From NCBI GenBank assembly GCA_016199325.1, contig JACQGW010000062.1:1-15372 (forward strand): DNA of 15,372 nucleotides, given 5' to 3'. Shown here piece by piece: positions 6,278-15,249 of this stretch. The DNA comes from Chloroflexota bacterium. Its GTDB lineage: Bacteria > Chloroflexota > Dehalococcoidia > JACQGW01. Below the pieces are notes generated by a model. The model saw only the letters and a program-made list of their open reading frames with translations. It did no database searches and was not told where the DNA came from. Numbering within the stretch: the stretch's first letter is position 1; every line of letters begins with the position of its first letter. The position numbers were made by a program, and so were the translations under genes.

Positions 6278-9200
6278 CTAGCGTGGGTAACGTTGCTCGT
6301 CGAACAGTTCGGCATCGGCCGACTGCGCGCTGGGGGCGCGGACTTCGGCCGGGAGCCGAATCGTGAAGGTCGAGCCCTTGCCGGTTTCGCTCTCGACGGC
6401 GATATCGCCGCCCATCATCTGGCAGAGGCGCCGGCTGAGCGCCAGGCCCAGGCCCGTGCCGCCGTACCTCCGCGTCGTCGAGGGATCGGCCTGGGTGAAC
6501 GCCTGGAAGAGCTTCCCGATCTGCTCCGGCGTCATCCCGATGCCCGTATCCGTGACGCGGAATGTCACCCAGGCAGCGCCCTCGACGGTTTCGCGAGCGA
6601 CGTCGAGGACAACGGTGCCGCGCTCGGTGAACTTGGCGGCGTTGCTGAGCAGGTTGAAGATCGCCTGGCGGACTCTCGTCAGATCGGCATGCATCGAGCC
6701 GAGATCGTCGGCGCAGTGGACCTCCAGCCTGTTCTGGTTCCTGGCCATCAGCGGCTGGGCAACGTCCACAGTTTCCTGGATGAGCTGCGGGATACTGAAG
6801 GTCTCCAGGTAGAGCTCCATCTTGCCGGCCTCGATCTTGGAGATGTCGAGGATGTCGCTGATCAGGGCCAGGAGGTGCTTTCCCGCCGCGTTGATCCTCT
6901 GGAGGTCCGGCAGGAAGCCCTCCTGGCCACTCTCCTCGGCCTCCTCCTGGAGCATCTCGCTGTAGCCGATGATGGCGTTGAGCGGGGTGCGGAGCTCGTG
7001 GCTCATGTTGGCCAGGAAGGTGCTCTTCGCCCGATTGGCAGCTTCGGCGGCAACCTTGGCGTCGCGCAGCTCCTCTTCGGCCCGCTTGCGCTCGCTGACG
7101 TCGCGGGCGTTGATGAGGATGCCCGTGACCGCGGGATGGTGGAGCAGATTGCTGCCGGTCGTCTCCAGGTCTCGCCAGGAGCCGTCGGCGTGCCGCAGGC
7201 GGAACTCGGTCAGTCGGACCCCGGCGACGGTTGAGCGGAGCTCCGCTGCGAGCTCCGCCGCCCGCGCCTGATCGTCCGGGTGGAGGTAGTCGAAGACGTT
7301 CCGGCCGATGATCTCCTCGGGCCGATAGCCCAGCACCCGCTCGACCGACGGACTGCAGAACCGCAGGGTAAGGGCGTCGTCCAGGATGGCGATCAGATCC
7401 GACGCGTTTTCGATCAGGGTCTGGAACCGCTCTTCTCCTCGCTTCCGCTCGAGCTCACGGGAGAGCGCCTCGACCTCGGCCACCCCTTCGGCGTTCTCCA
7501 GCGCGGCGCCGGCCAGCGTGGCGATGAACTCGGCCAGGCGAAGCTCCTCTTCGCCAAAGAGCCCGCTTACCTGGCGATGGCAAGCGCACATACAGCCGGC
7601 GGCGCTGCCCCGCCCGAAGATCGGCGCGCACAGGGCGGACCGGACGCCGGATGGGGCCGGGCCGTCGGCGGCGTCAGGCAGATCTTCGACGGCAATGACC
7701 GGCCGGCGGGCGGCGAGCGCGCGCGCTGCCAGTGCCTGGCTGAAGCCGTCACCCGGCTCGCCGGCAACCGGCGCGAGCTCCAAGCCGTTCGCTCCGGCCG
7801 CCGTCTCGAAAATCAGGCAGCGCTCGGCGCGGAGCAGCGTCACCGCCGCCGCCCGCACTGCCGCAAACACGGCGCCGCGGGAGAGGGCGGTCGCGATAGA
7901 GCGCCCGACGTCGGTGACCACCTCGAACCGATCGGCCAGGGAGAGCGTCACTCCTGCCTCGTCGCCCGCCGCCGGTGCCGCCTTCGGCTCCAGCGCGTGC
8001 AGCGCCGCGCGGCCCGCCGCGATCTCCTCCGCTGCCCCTGGCCAGCCGAGCGCGAAGCCGACCTCACCTCGCGCCAGCAGCGTCTGGGCCCGTTCGGCGC
8101 GCGCGCCCAGGCGTTCGGCGACGGCCAGGCTTTCGTCGAGGTATCGGCGGGCGCGCCGGGGGTTCCCCCGGCGCGCGGCCAGCAGCCCCTGTTCTCGCAG
8201 CACCCGGGCGAGCTCGTTCTGGAAGACGCGAGCCGCACGGAGACCGCGATCGGCCGCCTGCTGGGCCTGGCGGAGCAGCGCCTGCCGCCGCGCCGGCGCG
8301 TAGTCCGGCGTTTGCTCGGCCTCCTGGCGGAGCGCGGTTGCCAGCCAGACCGGAAGGCGCGCCACGTAGCCGGCCCGCAGCCTCGCCCTCCTGGCCCGTT
8401 GCTCGGCTTCCGCCAGGATTCGCGCGGCGTCGCCGGGCCGGCCCTCGCCGAGCAGCAGTCGCCCGGCCTCGGCCAGGTCCAGCGCCGACGTTCGGATGAG
8501 GGTGTTCTGATTGTACCGCTCCAGCGCCTCGCGAATGAGCGATGCCGGGACGCGGCCGCCCGAGGCGAGCGTCCAGGTCGCCAGGCCGCTCGCCAGCGCC
8601 ATCCCGTCGCCGATCTCCTTGCCGATCTGGTAGAGCATCTGGCCCTGGGCGACGGCTTCCTCAAGCCTGCCCAGGTATCGGAGGCACATGCCGATGTGGG
8701 TCTGGGCGATGGTGAGCTCCCACCGGTCCGGGACGCGCTCCAGGATGCGCTCCGCCTCGCGCAGCCGGTCGAGGGCCTCCGGCCAGCGCGAGGCGTTGTA
8801 GAGGATCATCCCAAGGCGGTTGAGGGATTGGGCCTGGCCCCAGTCGTCGCCCAGCGCGCGCCGGATCGCCAGCGAGCGCTCGGCATACCGGATGCCCCGG
8901 TTGAAGGACGGCAACGTCGCCATCACCGGCGCGTGGTCGGCGTACACCCACGCCAGCTCTTCGGTCGGCGGATATCGCTCCGCCAGGTTCATCGCGTGCA
9001 GGTGAGCCCAGAGCGTTCGGAGCCGCCCGCTCTCAAAGTAATACCCCGCCACGAGCTGGATGGAGATCCGCACTGCCAGGAGATCGGCCCCGGTCCCCTG
9101 CCGTGGGCGGCGTGACAGGAAGAGCCGGGGCAGCCAGGTGTGCAGGAGCTGGATCACGAGCTCGCACAGCAGCGCCACCAGCAGGCCGGCGAACCGGCGT

Positions 9201-11680
9201 GGCACCGGCCGGCCGAGGTCCTCGATGGCCCGCTCCAGGAACTCGTTGGAGGTCCGGGCGTCGCTCCGGTTCATGGCGAGGTGCCCCAGTTGGAGGTCCG
9301 TCTCCGCCCGCTCCACGCCGTTCGCGGCCAGCGTGCGGGCCAGCTCCAGTTGTTGCTCCGCTTCGTCGTAGCGCCCCTGGAGCAGAAGCACGTCGGCCAG
9401 CCCCATGGCCACCCGGCGGCGGGCCGCGGCGTCGGCATCCCGTGCGCCCCGCGCGGCGATCCGGTACTGCTCCTCGGCGCTCGCCAGCGCGAACTGCGCG
9501 CGAGCTCGCTCGCCAGCCTGGATCGCATATGGGAAGGCCTGAATGGATTCGCCGGCGGCGTCGAAATGATAGGCGATCTCGAAGCTGCGCGTGGCATCCG
9601 TCGCGACGATCTGCTGCGCCGCCCGCGCGTGCAGGCAGCGGCGTTCGTCGTCGCCGAGCCGTCCGAGCAGTGCTTCCCGCAGCGTGTTGTGGACGAAGCT
9701 GCAGCGGTTCGCCCCGCCCGGCGCCCAGACGATGCGCCGCCGGCGCGCCTCGTCCAGCCCGGCGATGGCCGCCGGCGCCGGCTGGTCGGCTATCGTGATC
9801 GCCAGGTCCAGGTCAAACTCTTTGCCCAGGAGGGCTCCAACCATCAGCAATCGCTGGCCGGCGGCTGGCAGCAGCTCGATCCGCCGGGCCAGCAGGCCGG
9901 CCGCCTGCCGAGACGATTGGACGCCGGCCAGCGCGTGCAGCTCGACTCGCCAGCCGCCTGGCTCGGCCATCAGCGCCCCGGTCTCGATCAGGCCGTGAAG
10001 GGCCGCCGAGACCAGGAATGGGATCCCGCCGGCCAGCCGGTCGACGACCTCCAGCGCCGGTGGCGGTACCGGCCCCGCCATCGACTCGACCAGCCGCCGC
10101 ACGTCTGTCGGCGTCAGGGGCGGCAAGGTGAGCCGCGCCAGGGGTTCGGCGTCCCGCAGTCGATGGCCGGCCGGCACGTCCTCGGACCGAAAGGCGGCCA
10201 CGACGAGGGTGTGGCGATTCGGGCGGCTGCGCCCCCGTTTTCTGGCTTGTCGCTGCCACTCGCCGAGCAGCTTGAGTGTCAGCTCGTCGGCCCACTGGCA
10301 GTCGTCGAGCAGCACGAGCGCCGGTCGGGTCGACGACCCCAGTGCATCGAGCAGCGCCGCCAGGGCGCGCAGGCTGCGCGCTCCGCCCACCATCGCCGGA
10401 CCGAGACGCTGCGGCGTGCCCGCTCCCAGGAGCGCCGCCAGCTCAGGCAGCGCAACGGCGACTGTTTCGCGCTCGTCCCCCAGCCGCTTGCCGATGGCCC
10501 TTGCCAGATCGGGCTCCGCCTGAGCCGCCGCCAGCAGCCCTTCGGCCAGGCCGGCCAGGAGCTGGAACGGCCGCTGCGCGACCCGGTCCAGACCCTGCCC
10601 GCGGACCACCCAGATGCCCTGGAGGGCGCTCCGCTGCGCCAGCTCGTCCAGCAATCGGGTCATGCCGCTGCCGGACTCCGCCTCGACGGTGACGAGCCCG
10701 CCCTGTCCCGCCGCCGCTTGCCGGACGTGCCGCTCCAGCGCGGCAAGCTCCTCGTCCCGTCCGACGAGCGCCGGCTCGGCCAGCGTGCGCCGCCGGTCGT
10801 GCAACCCGACGACGAGCGCCGGCTCGGCGTCACCGCGCTCAATCGCTTCGGCGATCTGGGTGAAATCGGCCAGCGCCGCCACGGCCGACTGATACCGATC
10901 GGAGGGATCCTTGCGGAGCAGCCGATGCACGACGGTTTCGAGCGCCCGGGGGACCACCACCCCAAGACTGCGGAGCTCCGGCGGCACGGCCGTCAGGTGC
11001 TGCCGCAGGACCTCGCCGACGCTGTCCCCTTGAAAGGGTGGACGCCCGGCCAGGCACTCGAACAGGAGAATCCCAACCGCGTAGAGATCGGCCCGCTCGT
11101 CGGCGTCCCGCTGGAGGAGCCCGGCCTGCTCCGGCGCCAGGTACCGTGCCGTCCCGGCCAGATGCTCCCGCAGCGCCGTGTCCAGCCTTCGGCTCCGCGC
11201 CAGCCCGAAATCGACCAGCGTGGCGCGCTGGAGCGGGAGCGCCTCGTCGACGATCACGTTGGCCGGCTTGACGTCCAGGTGGAGCACGCCGTGCTCGTGG
11301 GAATCCTGGAGCGCTGCCAGCACGCACCGGCCGACAACCAGCGCCTCCGGCACCGATAGCGGCCCCTGGCCGAGCCGTGTCTGGAGGGTGGCACCGGGGA
11401 TGAACGGGCGGACGACGTACAGGAGGGCGCCGTCCGAGCCGAAGTGCTGCAGGGGGCCGATGGCCGGATTGCGGCTGTCACGCAGGGCCGTGGCTTCGTG
11501 CTCCAGCCGCATCCTGGCGCTGGGTGAGACACCGGCGGCGGCCACGGTCTTGACGATCACTGCGCTGCCGTTGGCCAGGTCGGCCCCAAGCAGCGTCGCG
11601 ATGCCCTGCCTTTCCTTGAGGAGCTCGGTGAGTCGGAACCGCCCGCCGAGCACCCGGTCCTCGATACCGACCGCCGCCAT
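6278..11680 (-). CDS. Giant Ser/Thr kinase - AAA ATPase - TPR - GAF - PAS - histidine kinase fusion
   Basis: 1800-aa cytoplasmic signalling protein with no membrane segments or signal peptide. Domain order: Ser/Thr kinase (about 10-275) with Lys44, catalytic HLDVKPAN (Asp136), DFG (157-159) and APE (182-184); AAA/predictor-type ATPase (about 305-600) with Walker [10 protein letters not shown] (457-465); a long TPR-like helical region (about 690-1230); GAF (about 1248-1405); PAS (about 1417-1533); HisKA with phospho-acceptor His1561 in SHELRTPLN; HATPase with N-box [14 protein letters not shown] (1711-1715) and GGTGLG (1740-1745). This is the layout of the 'trifunctional' kinases of cyanobacteria and other large-genome bacteria. 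Two sites look degenerate: the kinase glycine loop reads [11 protein letters not shown], and Walker A reads ESGSGMT (335-341), with Met for the essential Lys. There is no receiver domain and no response regulator nearby. ATG 11680 is preferred over TTG 11707 because AGGA lies 8 nt before it. Confidence 0.9.
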   Translation of the reverse strand: MAAVGIEDRVLGGRFRLTELLKERQGIATLLGADLANGSAVIVKTVAAAGVSPSARMRLEHEATALRDSRNPAIGPLQHFGSDGALLYVVRPFIPGATLQTRLGQGPLSVPEALVVGRCVLAALQDSHEHGVLHLDVKPANVIVDEALPLQRATLVDFGLARSRRLDTALREHLAGTARYLAPEQAGLLQRDADERADLYAVGILLFECLAGRPPFQGDSVGEVLRQHLTAVPPELRSLGVVVPRALETVVHRLLRKDPSDRYQSAVAALADFTQIAEAIERGDAEPALVVGLHDRRRTLAEPALVGRDEELAALERHVRQAAAGQGGLVTVEAESGSGMTRLLDELAQRSALQGIWVVRGQGLDRVAQRPFQLLAGLAEGLLAAAQAEPDLARAIGKRLGDERETVAVALPELAALLGAGTPQRLGPAMVGGARSLRALAALLDALGSSTRPALVLLDDCQWADELTLKLLGEWQRQARKRGRSRPNRHTLVVAAFRSEDVPAGHRLRDAEPLARLTLPPLTPTDVRRLVESMAGPVPPPALEVVDRLAGGIPFLVSAALHGLIETGALMAEPGGWRVELHALAGVQSSRQAAGLLARRIELLPAAGQRLLMVGALLGKEFDLDLAITIADQPAPAAIAGLDEARRRRIVWAPGGANRCSFVHNTLREALLGRLGDDERRCLHARAAQQIVATDATRSFEIAYHFDAAGESIQAFPYAIQAGERARAQFALASAEEQYRIAARGARDADAAARRRVAMGLADVLLLQGRYDEAEQQLELARTLAANGVERAETDLQLGHLAMNRSDARTSNEFLERAIEDLGRPVPRRFAGLLVALLCELVIQLLHTWLPRLFLSRRPRQGTGADLLAVRISIQLVAGYYFESGRLRTLWAHLHAMNLAERYPPTEELAWVYADHAPVMATLPSFNRGIRYAERSLAIRRALGDDWGQAQSLNRLGMILYNASRWPEALDRLREAERILERVPDRWELTIAQTHIGMCLRYLGRLEEAVAQGQMLYQIGKEIGDGMALASGLATWTLASGGRVPASLIREALERYNQNTLIRTSALDLAEAGRLLLGEGRPGDAARILAEAEQRARRARLRAGYVARLPVWLATALRQEAEQTPDYAPARRQALLRQAQQAADRGLRAARVFQNELARVLREQGLLAARRGNPRRARRYLDESLAVAERLGARAERAQTLLARGEVGFALGWPGAAEEIAAGRAALHALEPKAAPAAGDEAGVTLSLADRFEVVTDVGRSIATALSRGAVFAAVRAAAVTLLRAERCLIFETAAGANGLELAPVAGEPGDGFSQALAARALAARRPVIAVEDLPDAADGPAPSGVRSALCAPIFGRGSAAGCMCACHRQVSGLFGEEELRLAEFIATLAGAALENAEGVAEVEALSRELERKRGEERFQTLIENASDLIAILDDALTLRFCSPSVERVLGYRPEEIIGRNVFDYLHPDDQARAAELAAELRSTVAGVRLTEFRLRHADGSWRDLETTGSNLLHHPAVTGILINARDVSERKRAEEELRDAKVAAEAANRAKSTFLANMSHELRTPLNAIIGYSEMLQEEAEESGQEGFLPDLQRINAAGKHLLALISDILDISKIEAGKMELYLETFSIPQLIQETVDVAQPLMARNQNRLEVHCADDLGSMHADLTRVRQAIFNLLSNAAKFTERGTVVLDVARETVEGAAWVTFRVTDTGIGMTPEQIGKLFQAFTQADPSTTRRYGGTGLGLALSRRLCQMMGGDIAVESETGKGSTFTIRLPAEVRAPSAQSADAELFDEQRYPR

Positions 11681-11688
11681 CAGTTCTA

Positions 11689-11692
11689 TCCT
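11689..11692 (-). promoter_or_regulatory. Shine-Dalgarno site AGGA selecting ATG 11680
   Basis: On the - strand AGGA lies 8 nt before ATG 11680. The upstream TTG at 11707 has no such site, so the kinase is taken to start at the ATG. Confidence 0.5.
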
Positions 11693-11834
11693 ACTGTTCA
11701 ACGCCAACCGCTACCGGGCCGCCGCACCGCCCGATCAGGTGCTTTCGCCGTTCGCCCCGCGCCCGAGCTCGTCGGTGCCCGCTGTTTCGTTCGGCAGACC
11801 AGGCGATCGCAGAGCCGCCGGCAGACTCCCCGCC

Positions 11835-11863
11835 ATTATACTCGATCCCGCAACGTGTTCTAG
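11835..11863 (-). promoter_or_regulatory. Candidate promoter of the kinase gene (perfect TATAAT -10)
   Basis: A perfect TATAAT is read on the - strand at 11840-11835. The hexamer 17 nt upstream, CTAGAA (11863-11858), is a poor -35 and runs into the end of the MITE-like element. The predicted leader to ATG 11680 is about 150 nt; I see no riboswitch-like or terminator structure in it. A perfect -10 in DNA this GC-rich is unlikely to be an accident, but the missing -35 points to weak or activator-dependent use. Confidence 0.45.
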
Positions 11864-11956
11864 TGGGTCATCTGCCAAGTTCTTTGGCATTGCTCCCCAC
11901 GGCGCTGGCTGGGCAACGCCGCCGCCCAATGGCAGATCTAATGGCAAATGACCCAC
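11863..11956. mobile_element. MITE-like element, 94 bp, 15-bp terminal inverted repeats, TA duplications
   Basis: Terminal repeats 11863-11877 (GTGGGTCATCTGCCA) and 11942-11956 (TGGCAAATGACCCAC) match at 14 of 15 positions in inverted orientation, and both ends are bordered by TA (11861-11862 and 11957-11958). TA duplication is the hallmark of the IS630/Tc1/mariner group, so this looks like a non-autonomous derivative. An extra copy of the arm motif (TGGCAGAT, 11930-11937) and a GC-rich centre would let the whole element fold into a branched hairpin. It encodes no protein. Removing it with one TA restores the protease stop codon TAG unchanged. The alternative is an unusually long hairpin terminator after the protease gene; there is no T-run to support that. 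Confidence 0.55.
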
Positions 11957-13242
11957 TAGGAGGCTTCCTTCACGACGATGGGCAGCACGAGCCTGGTGCA
12001 GTTCGGTACGCTGATCGCCGGCGACGTGCCGGCTTGCAGGACGGCGCCGTGGACGTTGAGCCGGCCGGCCCCGTAGCGATCGTCACGGCACACCAGCCCG
12101 AGGTCGATGGCATTGTTCAGGAGCATCTGCTCGACCTGGTCGGGAGTCAGGTCCGGGCGGACCGACAGGACCAGCGCGGCGGCGCCGGCGACGTGGGGCG
12201 AGGCCATCGACGTGCCGGAGAGGGGTTCGTAGCGGCTGTTGGGCAGGGCGCCCCAGATGTTGACCCCCGGCGCGGCGATGTCGACGTAGGTTCCGTAGTT
12301 GGACCAGCTAGGGGTGTTGTCGTCCTCGCCGATCGCCGAAACGCCGATGACCCCGTCCATCGCGGCGGGGTAAAACGGCAGACTGACGCCGAAGTTGCCG
12401 GCGGCCGCGACCAGCACGACCCCGTGCGACCGCGCGTAGGCCACCGCGTCGGAAATGACCGCGGTGTTGGCCAGGGTGCCCCAGCTCATGTTGATCACCC
12501 GGGCGCCGTGGTCGACGGCCCAGCGGACGCCGACGGCGGCGTTCGCCGTGTTGCCCGAGCCCTGGGCGTCGAGCACTTTGACCGGCAGGATCTTCGACTG
12601 CCAGGTGACCCCGACGACGCCAATGCCGTTATCCCCCCTGGCCGCCGCGGTCGACGCGACGTGGGTCCCGTGGCCGTTGTCGTCAAACGGCCGGTCGTTC
12701 CCGGCAATCACGTTCCATCCAGGCAGGAGGTTGTCGACCAGGTCCGGGTGCCCCGGATCGACCCCGGTGTCGACGACGGCGATGACGACGGCGGCGCTGC
12801 CGGTGGTCACATCCCATGCCTGGGGTGCGCCGATCTTCGGCATCGCCCACTCGTCCTTGTAGATGGGGTCGTTGGGAACGAGCGTCGTGCGGACGACGTA
12901 GTTTGGCTCGACGAAGGCAACCTGGGGCGACCGCCGGTATCTCGCCAGCGCCGCCTCGACGTCGTCCGTCGGGCTGACGACGTCGAGGTCGGCGGCGTCG
13001 AGCCGCCGCACCAGCCGGCTGCGTGCCGAACGATGCGCTGCGTCACGATCGGCGTGCGGGGTCCCCGCGTGGAACTTGACGACGTACTCGCCCGGGACGA
13101 CCTCGGGGATCCTGGCGCCGGCTGCGGGTGCCGGCGTCGGCCGCTCGGCGCCGGGTAGACCCGGCCGCAGCACCAGGGTGGCAGGCAGGATCAGAAGCAC
13201 GAGCGCGAGGAGCAAGGCAACGCGAACGGGCCGGTGCGTCAC
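11956..13242 (-). CDS. Secreted subtilisin-like serine protease (S8 family) with I9-type propeptide
   Basis: 428-aa exported protease with an N-terminal signal helix (about 5-26), a Pro/Ala-rich stretch, an inhibitor_I9-like prodomain (about 50-117, EYVVKFHAG to FVEPNYVV), then the catalytic domain (about 125-395). The triad is complete: Asp158 (VVDTGVD), His191 (GHGTHVAS) and Ser345 (GTSMASPHVAG), with oxyanion Asn283 (AAAGN). It should be an active extracellular endoprotease matured by removal of the propeptide. The C-terminus (RLVLPIVVKEAS) resembles the short 'YLPLVxK/R' tails I recall on many secreted Chloroflexota proteins; the role of those tails is unknown. The GTG 13242 start has only a distant GGAG. 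The stop codon is made from the TA duplication and first base of the MITE-like element. Family and activity are near certain; the substrate is unknown. Confidence 0.93.
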   Translation of the reverse strand: MTHRPVRVALLLALVLLILPATLVLRPGLPGAERPTPAPAAGARIPEVVPGEYVVKFHAGTPHADRDAAHRSARSRLVRRLDAADLDVVSPTDDVEAALARYRRSPQVAFVEPNYVVRTTLVPNDPIYKDEWAMPKIGAPQAWDVTTGSAAVVIAVVDTGVDPGHPDLVDNLLPGWNVIAGNDRPFDDNGHGTHVASTAAARGDNGIGVVGVTWQSKILPVKVLDAQGSGNTANAAVGVRWAVDHGARVINMSWGTLANTAVISDAVAYARSHGVVLVAAAGNFGVSLPFYPAAMDGVIGVSAIGEDDNTPSWSNYGTYVDIAAPGVNIWGALPNSRYEPLSGTSMASPHVAGAAALVLSVRPDLTPDQVEQMLLNNAIDLGLVCRDDRYGAGRLNVHGAVLQAGTSPAISVPNCTRLVLPIVVKEAS

Positions 13243-13285
13243 CGCTGGTAGCGACTCCAGCCCCCGCCGCGGATTGCCCAGGGCA

Positions 13286-13314
13286 CCGCCGGCGCTGCGA
13301 ATCAGCGCCGGCGG
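13286..13314 (-). terminator. GC-rich 12-bp hairpin after the cpaF operon
   Basis: The arms 13286-13297 (CCGCCGGCGCTG) and 13303-13314 are perfect inverted repeats around a 5-nt loop. The hairpin sits 53 bp after the end of the small gene at 13367 and before the protease start. No T-run follows on either strand, so it would be a U-less hairpin terminator or an RNA-stabilising structure. Confidence 0.4.
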
Positions 13315-13366
13315 CGTTCAGGCTCAGACGGGCAGCCGATCTGGATCAGGCAAGAAAAGTGCCACT

Positions 13367-13576
13367 CTATTTGGGCGGGCCGACGCGTACGATGTCCCGT
13401 CCGAGAATCCACCGGCCCAGCTTCTTGTGGCCCACCGTCAGGTAGTGGGCCTTCCAGACGGCCTGGAGCGCCTGGAACGCTTCGCGGTGCGCCTCGGCAA
13501 ACGCGGCCAGCGCCTTCTCGGCGGCCTCGACCTGCTCGGGGGTGCCAAACTCACGACCTTCTCGTTGTGTGCTCAT
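13367..13576 (-). CDS. Small conserved-looking protein of unknown function, cotranscribed with cpaF
   Basis: 69 aa; I do not recognise a family. Residues 13-45 (from PEQVEAAEKALAAF to AVWKAHY) form a strongly amphipathic, Ala/Glu-rich helix, followed by a basic tail (GHKKLGRWILGRD). It has no signal peptide or membrane segment. It is probably real: ATG start, AAGGGA 5 nt before it, and only 12 bp after the cpaF stop, so it should share the cpaF transcript. By position it might be an accessory or adaptor of the pilus/secretion ATPase, but that is only context. The frame contains no repeats or unusual codons. Confidence 0.65.
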   Translation of the reverse strand: MSTQREGREFGTPEQVEAAEKALAAFAEAHREAFQALQAVWKAHYLTVGHKKLGRWILGRDIVRVGPPK

Positions 13577-13588
13577 CCTCGTCCCTTC

Positions 13589-15139
13589 TCAGAAACGGAC
13601 GCCGAAGACTTCGGGCGCCAGGAAGATCCCCTTGGACTCCAGCCGCGGCATGAACTTCGGCCGGATGCCCTGCGGCTCCATCCCGCCGATGACCTTGCCC
13701 TCCTCGGTGACGCCCTTCTCGACGAACTTGAAGACGTCCTGGAGCACGACGATCTCGCCCTCCATGCCCTGGACCTCGGTGACGTAGGTGATCTTGCGGG
13801 AGCCGTCCCTCAGGCGGGTCTGCTGGACGATGAGGTCGACGGCCCCGGCGATCTGCTCGCGGATGACGCGGAGCGGCAGCGCCATCCCGGCCATCATCGC
13901 CATGGTCTCCATGCGGGCGACGGCGTCCCGCGGGGTGTTGGCGTGGAGCGTCGTCAGCGAGCCGTCGTGGCCGGTGTTCATCGCCTGGAGCATGTCCAGC
14001 GTCTCGCCGCCGCGGCACTCGCCGACGATGATGCGCTCCGGCCGCATGCGGAGCGTGTTGATGACGAGGTCCCGAATGGCGACGCGCCCGGTGCCGTCCG
14101 GGTCCGCCGGACGGGCCTCCAGCGTGACGACGTGGCGCTGGCGGAGCTGGAGCTCGGCCGAGTCCTCAACGGTGATGATCCGCTCGTCGTCGGGCACGAA
14201 GCCGGAGAGCACGTTCAGGAGCGTCGTCTTGCCCGAGCCGGTGCCGCCCGAGACGACGACGTTCAACCGGGCCAGCACGCAGGCCCGCAGGAACTCGGCG
14301 ATCTCCCGGGTCATCGAGCCGAACTGGATGAGGTTCTCGACGGTCAGCGGCTTCTTGGAGAACTTGCGGATGGTGACCGTCGGCCCGTTCAGGGCGCACG
14401 GCGGCACGATGGCATTGACGCGCGAGCCGTCGGGCAGGCGGGCGTCCACCAGCGGCCACTTGCGGTCGACGCGCCGGCCGAGCGGATCGAGGATGCGCTT
14501 GACGACGCGCATGACGTGTTCGTCGTTCTCGAAGCGGACGTCGGTTGGCTGGAGCTTGCCCTTCCGCTCGGTGTAGGTCAGGCGGGGGCCGTTGACCATC
14601 ACCTCGGAGACGGCATCGTTGCGCAGGAGCGGCTCGATGGGGCCGAAGCCGACGACCTCGTCGAGGACGGCGTCGTACAGCTCCTGCTGCTCCTCACTCG
14701 TCAGCGTCGCGTTCGTCTCGGCGTAGAGCTGGTAGAAGCGGGGCAGCAGCTTCTCCCGGTGCGTCGGGTCGCCGTACTTCGGCTGGAAGTCGGCCCCGAG
14801 CTCCTGCAGCATCCTGGTGGCGATGAAGTTCTTCAGGTCGCGGAAGCGGTGGCCCGTCGTGGCCAGAATCTCCCACTCCTCGTCGGTGCCGTGCTCGCCG
14901 ACCATCGGCTTCTTGTCGGCGGGCTTCTCCTGGCCGGCCTTCGCCGGCTCGGGCGGTGGCTGCTTGCCCTGTGGCGCGGCAGGCGGTGCTTGCTTGCCCT
15001 GTGGCGGCGCGGCAGGCGGCTGTTTGGCCTGTGGCGGCGGCGCCGGCGGAGCCGGGGCAGGCCGTTCAGCGGGGGGCGCCGGTGCCGGCGCCGCGTTGGT
15101 CGGTTGTGGAGTACCCTGAACCCGACGTAACAAACCCAT
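13589..15139 (-). CDS. cpaF: CpaF/TadA-family secretion ATPase (Flp pilus / Tad system motor)
   Basis: 516-aa hexameric ATPase of the Type II/IV secretion superfamily, inferred to power assembly or retraction of a Flp/Tad-like pilus at the cytoplasmic membrane. Numbering from ATG 15139: a Pro/Ala/Gln/Lys-rich linker (about 12-80) with a repeated PPQGKQ motif; the N-terminal domain (about 85-250) with GFGPIEPLL and SEVMVNG; Walker A GGTGSGKTT (298-306, Lys304); Asp box ITVEDSAELQL; Walker B region RIIVGECRGGE (to 379); His box GHDGSLTTLHANT (390-402). All nucleotide-site motifs are intact. ATG 15139 is favoured over GTG 15163 by AAAGGAG placed 9 nt upstream. The gene leads a short operon with the 69-aa gene; other Tad genes (pilin, CpaE, TadB/C) are not in the window, and the region upstream on this strand is repeats. 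The low-complexity linker is the unusual part. Confidence 0.93.
   Translation of the reverse strand: MGLLRRVQGTPQPTNAAPAPAPPAERPAPAPPAPPPQAKQPPAAPPQGKQAPPAAPQGKQPPPEPAKAGQEKPADKKPMVGEHGTDEEWEILATTGHRFRDLKNFIATRMLQELGADFQPKYGDPTHREKLLPRFYQLYAETNATLTSEEQQELYDAVLDEVVGFGPIEPLLRNDAVSEVMVNGPRLTYTERKGKLQPTDVRFENDEHVMRVVKRILDPLGRRVDRKWPLVDARLPDGSRVNAIVPPCALNGPTVTIRKFSKKPLTVENLIQFGSMTREIAEFLRACVLARLNVVVSGGTGSGKTTLLNVLSGFVPDDERIITVEDSAELQLRQRHVVTLEARPADPDGTGRVAIRDLVINTLRMRPERIIVGECRGGETLDMLQAMNTGHDGSLTTLHANTPRDAVARMETMAMMAGMALPLRVIREQIAGAVDLIVQQTRLRDGSRKITYVTEVQGMEGEIVVLQDVFKFVEKGVTEEGKVIGGMEPQGIRPKFMPRLESKGIFLAPEVFGVRF
14961..15050 (-). repeat. ~30-bp tandem repeat in the CpaF linker (3 units)
   Basis: The motif TGCTTGCCCTGTGGCG occurs at 14961 and 14991 and, with two changes, at 15021, giving a 30-bp period with small 3-bp shifts between units. 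In the protein it produces successive PPQ(A/G)KQ-type blocks. Such in-frame repeats change length readily, so linker length may vary among relatives. Confidence 0.7.
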
Positions 15140-15148
15140 CGACGTGCT

Positions 15149-15155
15149 CTCCTTT
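15149..15155 (-). promoter_or_regulatory. Shine-Dalgarno site AAAGGAG of cpaF
   Basis: A strong AAAGGAG on the - strand, 9 nt before ATG 15139. It decides the start: GTG 15163 lies upstream of it and would need the poorer GAGGAGA placed only 0-2 nt away. Confidence 0.7.
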
Positions 15156-15186
15156 CCTGGCACTCTCCTCTCGCCTCTTGTCTCGC

Positions 15187-15215
15187 ATTGTACCCCATAC
15201 CACCCGACCTGAAAA
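15187..15215 (-). promoter_or_regulatory. Candidate sigma-70-type promoter of the cpaF operon
   Basis: On the - strand, -35 TTTTCA (15215-15210, 4 of 6), 17-nt spacer, -10 TACAAT (15192-15187, 5 of 6). The expected transcript starts near 15180, leaving a leader of about 40 nt that includes the AAAGGAG site. Confidence 0.5.
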
Positions 15216-15249
15216 GTGGAAAAAGACCAGTCTGCTGCACCCGCCGTAC

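Noticed and set aside
7280..9115. A 611-codon + strand frame opposite the giant kinase.
   Set aside because: Low-complexity Arg/Ala/Gly-rich translation without motifs, antisense to a protein with clear domains; typical shadow in very GC-rich DNA.
9140..11359. A 739-codon + strand frame opposite the giant kinase.
   Set aside because: Same reason: no recognisable domain and the opposite strand encodes conserved kinase and ATPase motifs.
11863..13158. A 431-codon + strand frame across the MITE-like element and the protease gene.
   Set aside because: Starts inside the repeat and runs antisense to an intact subtilase catalytic domain.
13076..15130. A 684-codon + strand frame opposite cpaF.
   Set aside because: Asp/Leu/His-rich antisense translation with no domain; cpaF on the other strand has every ATPase motif.
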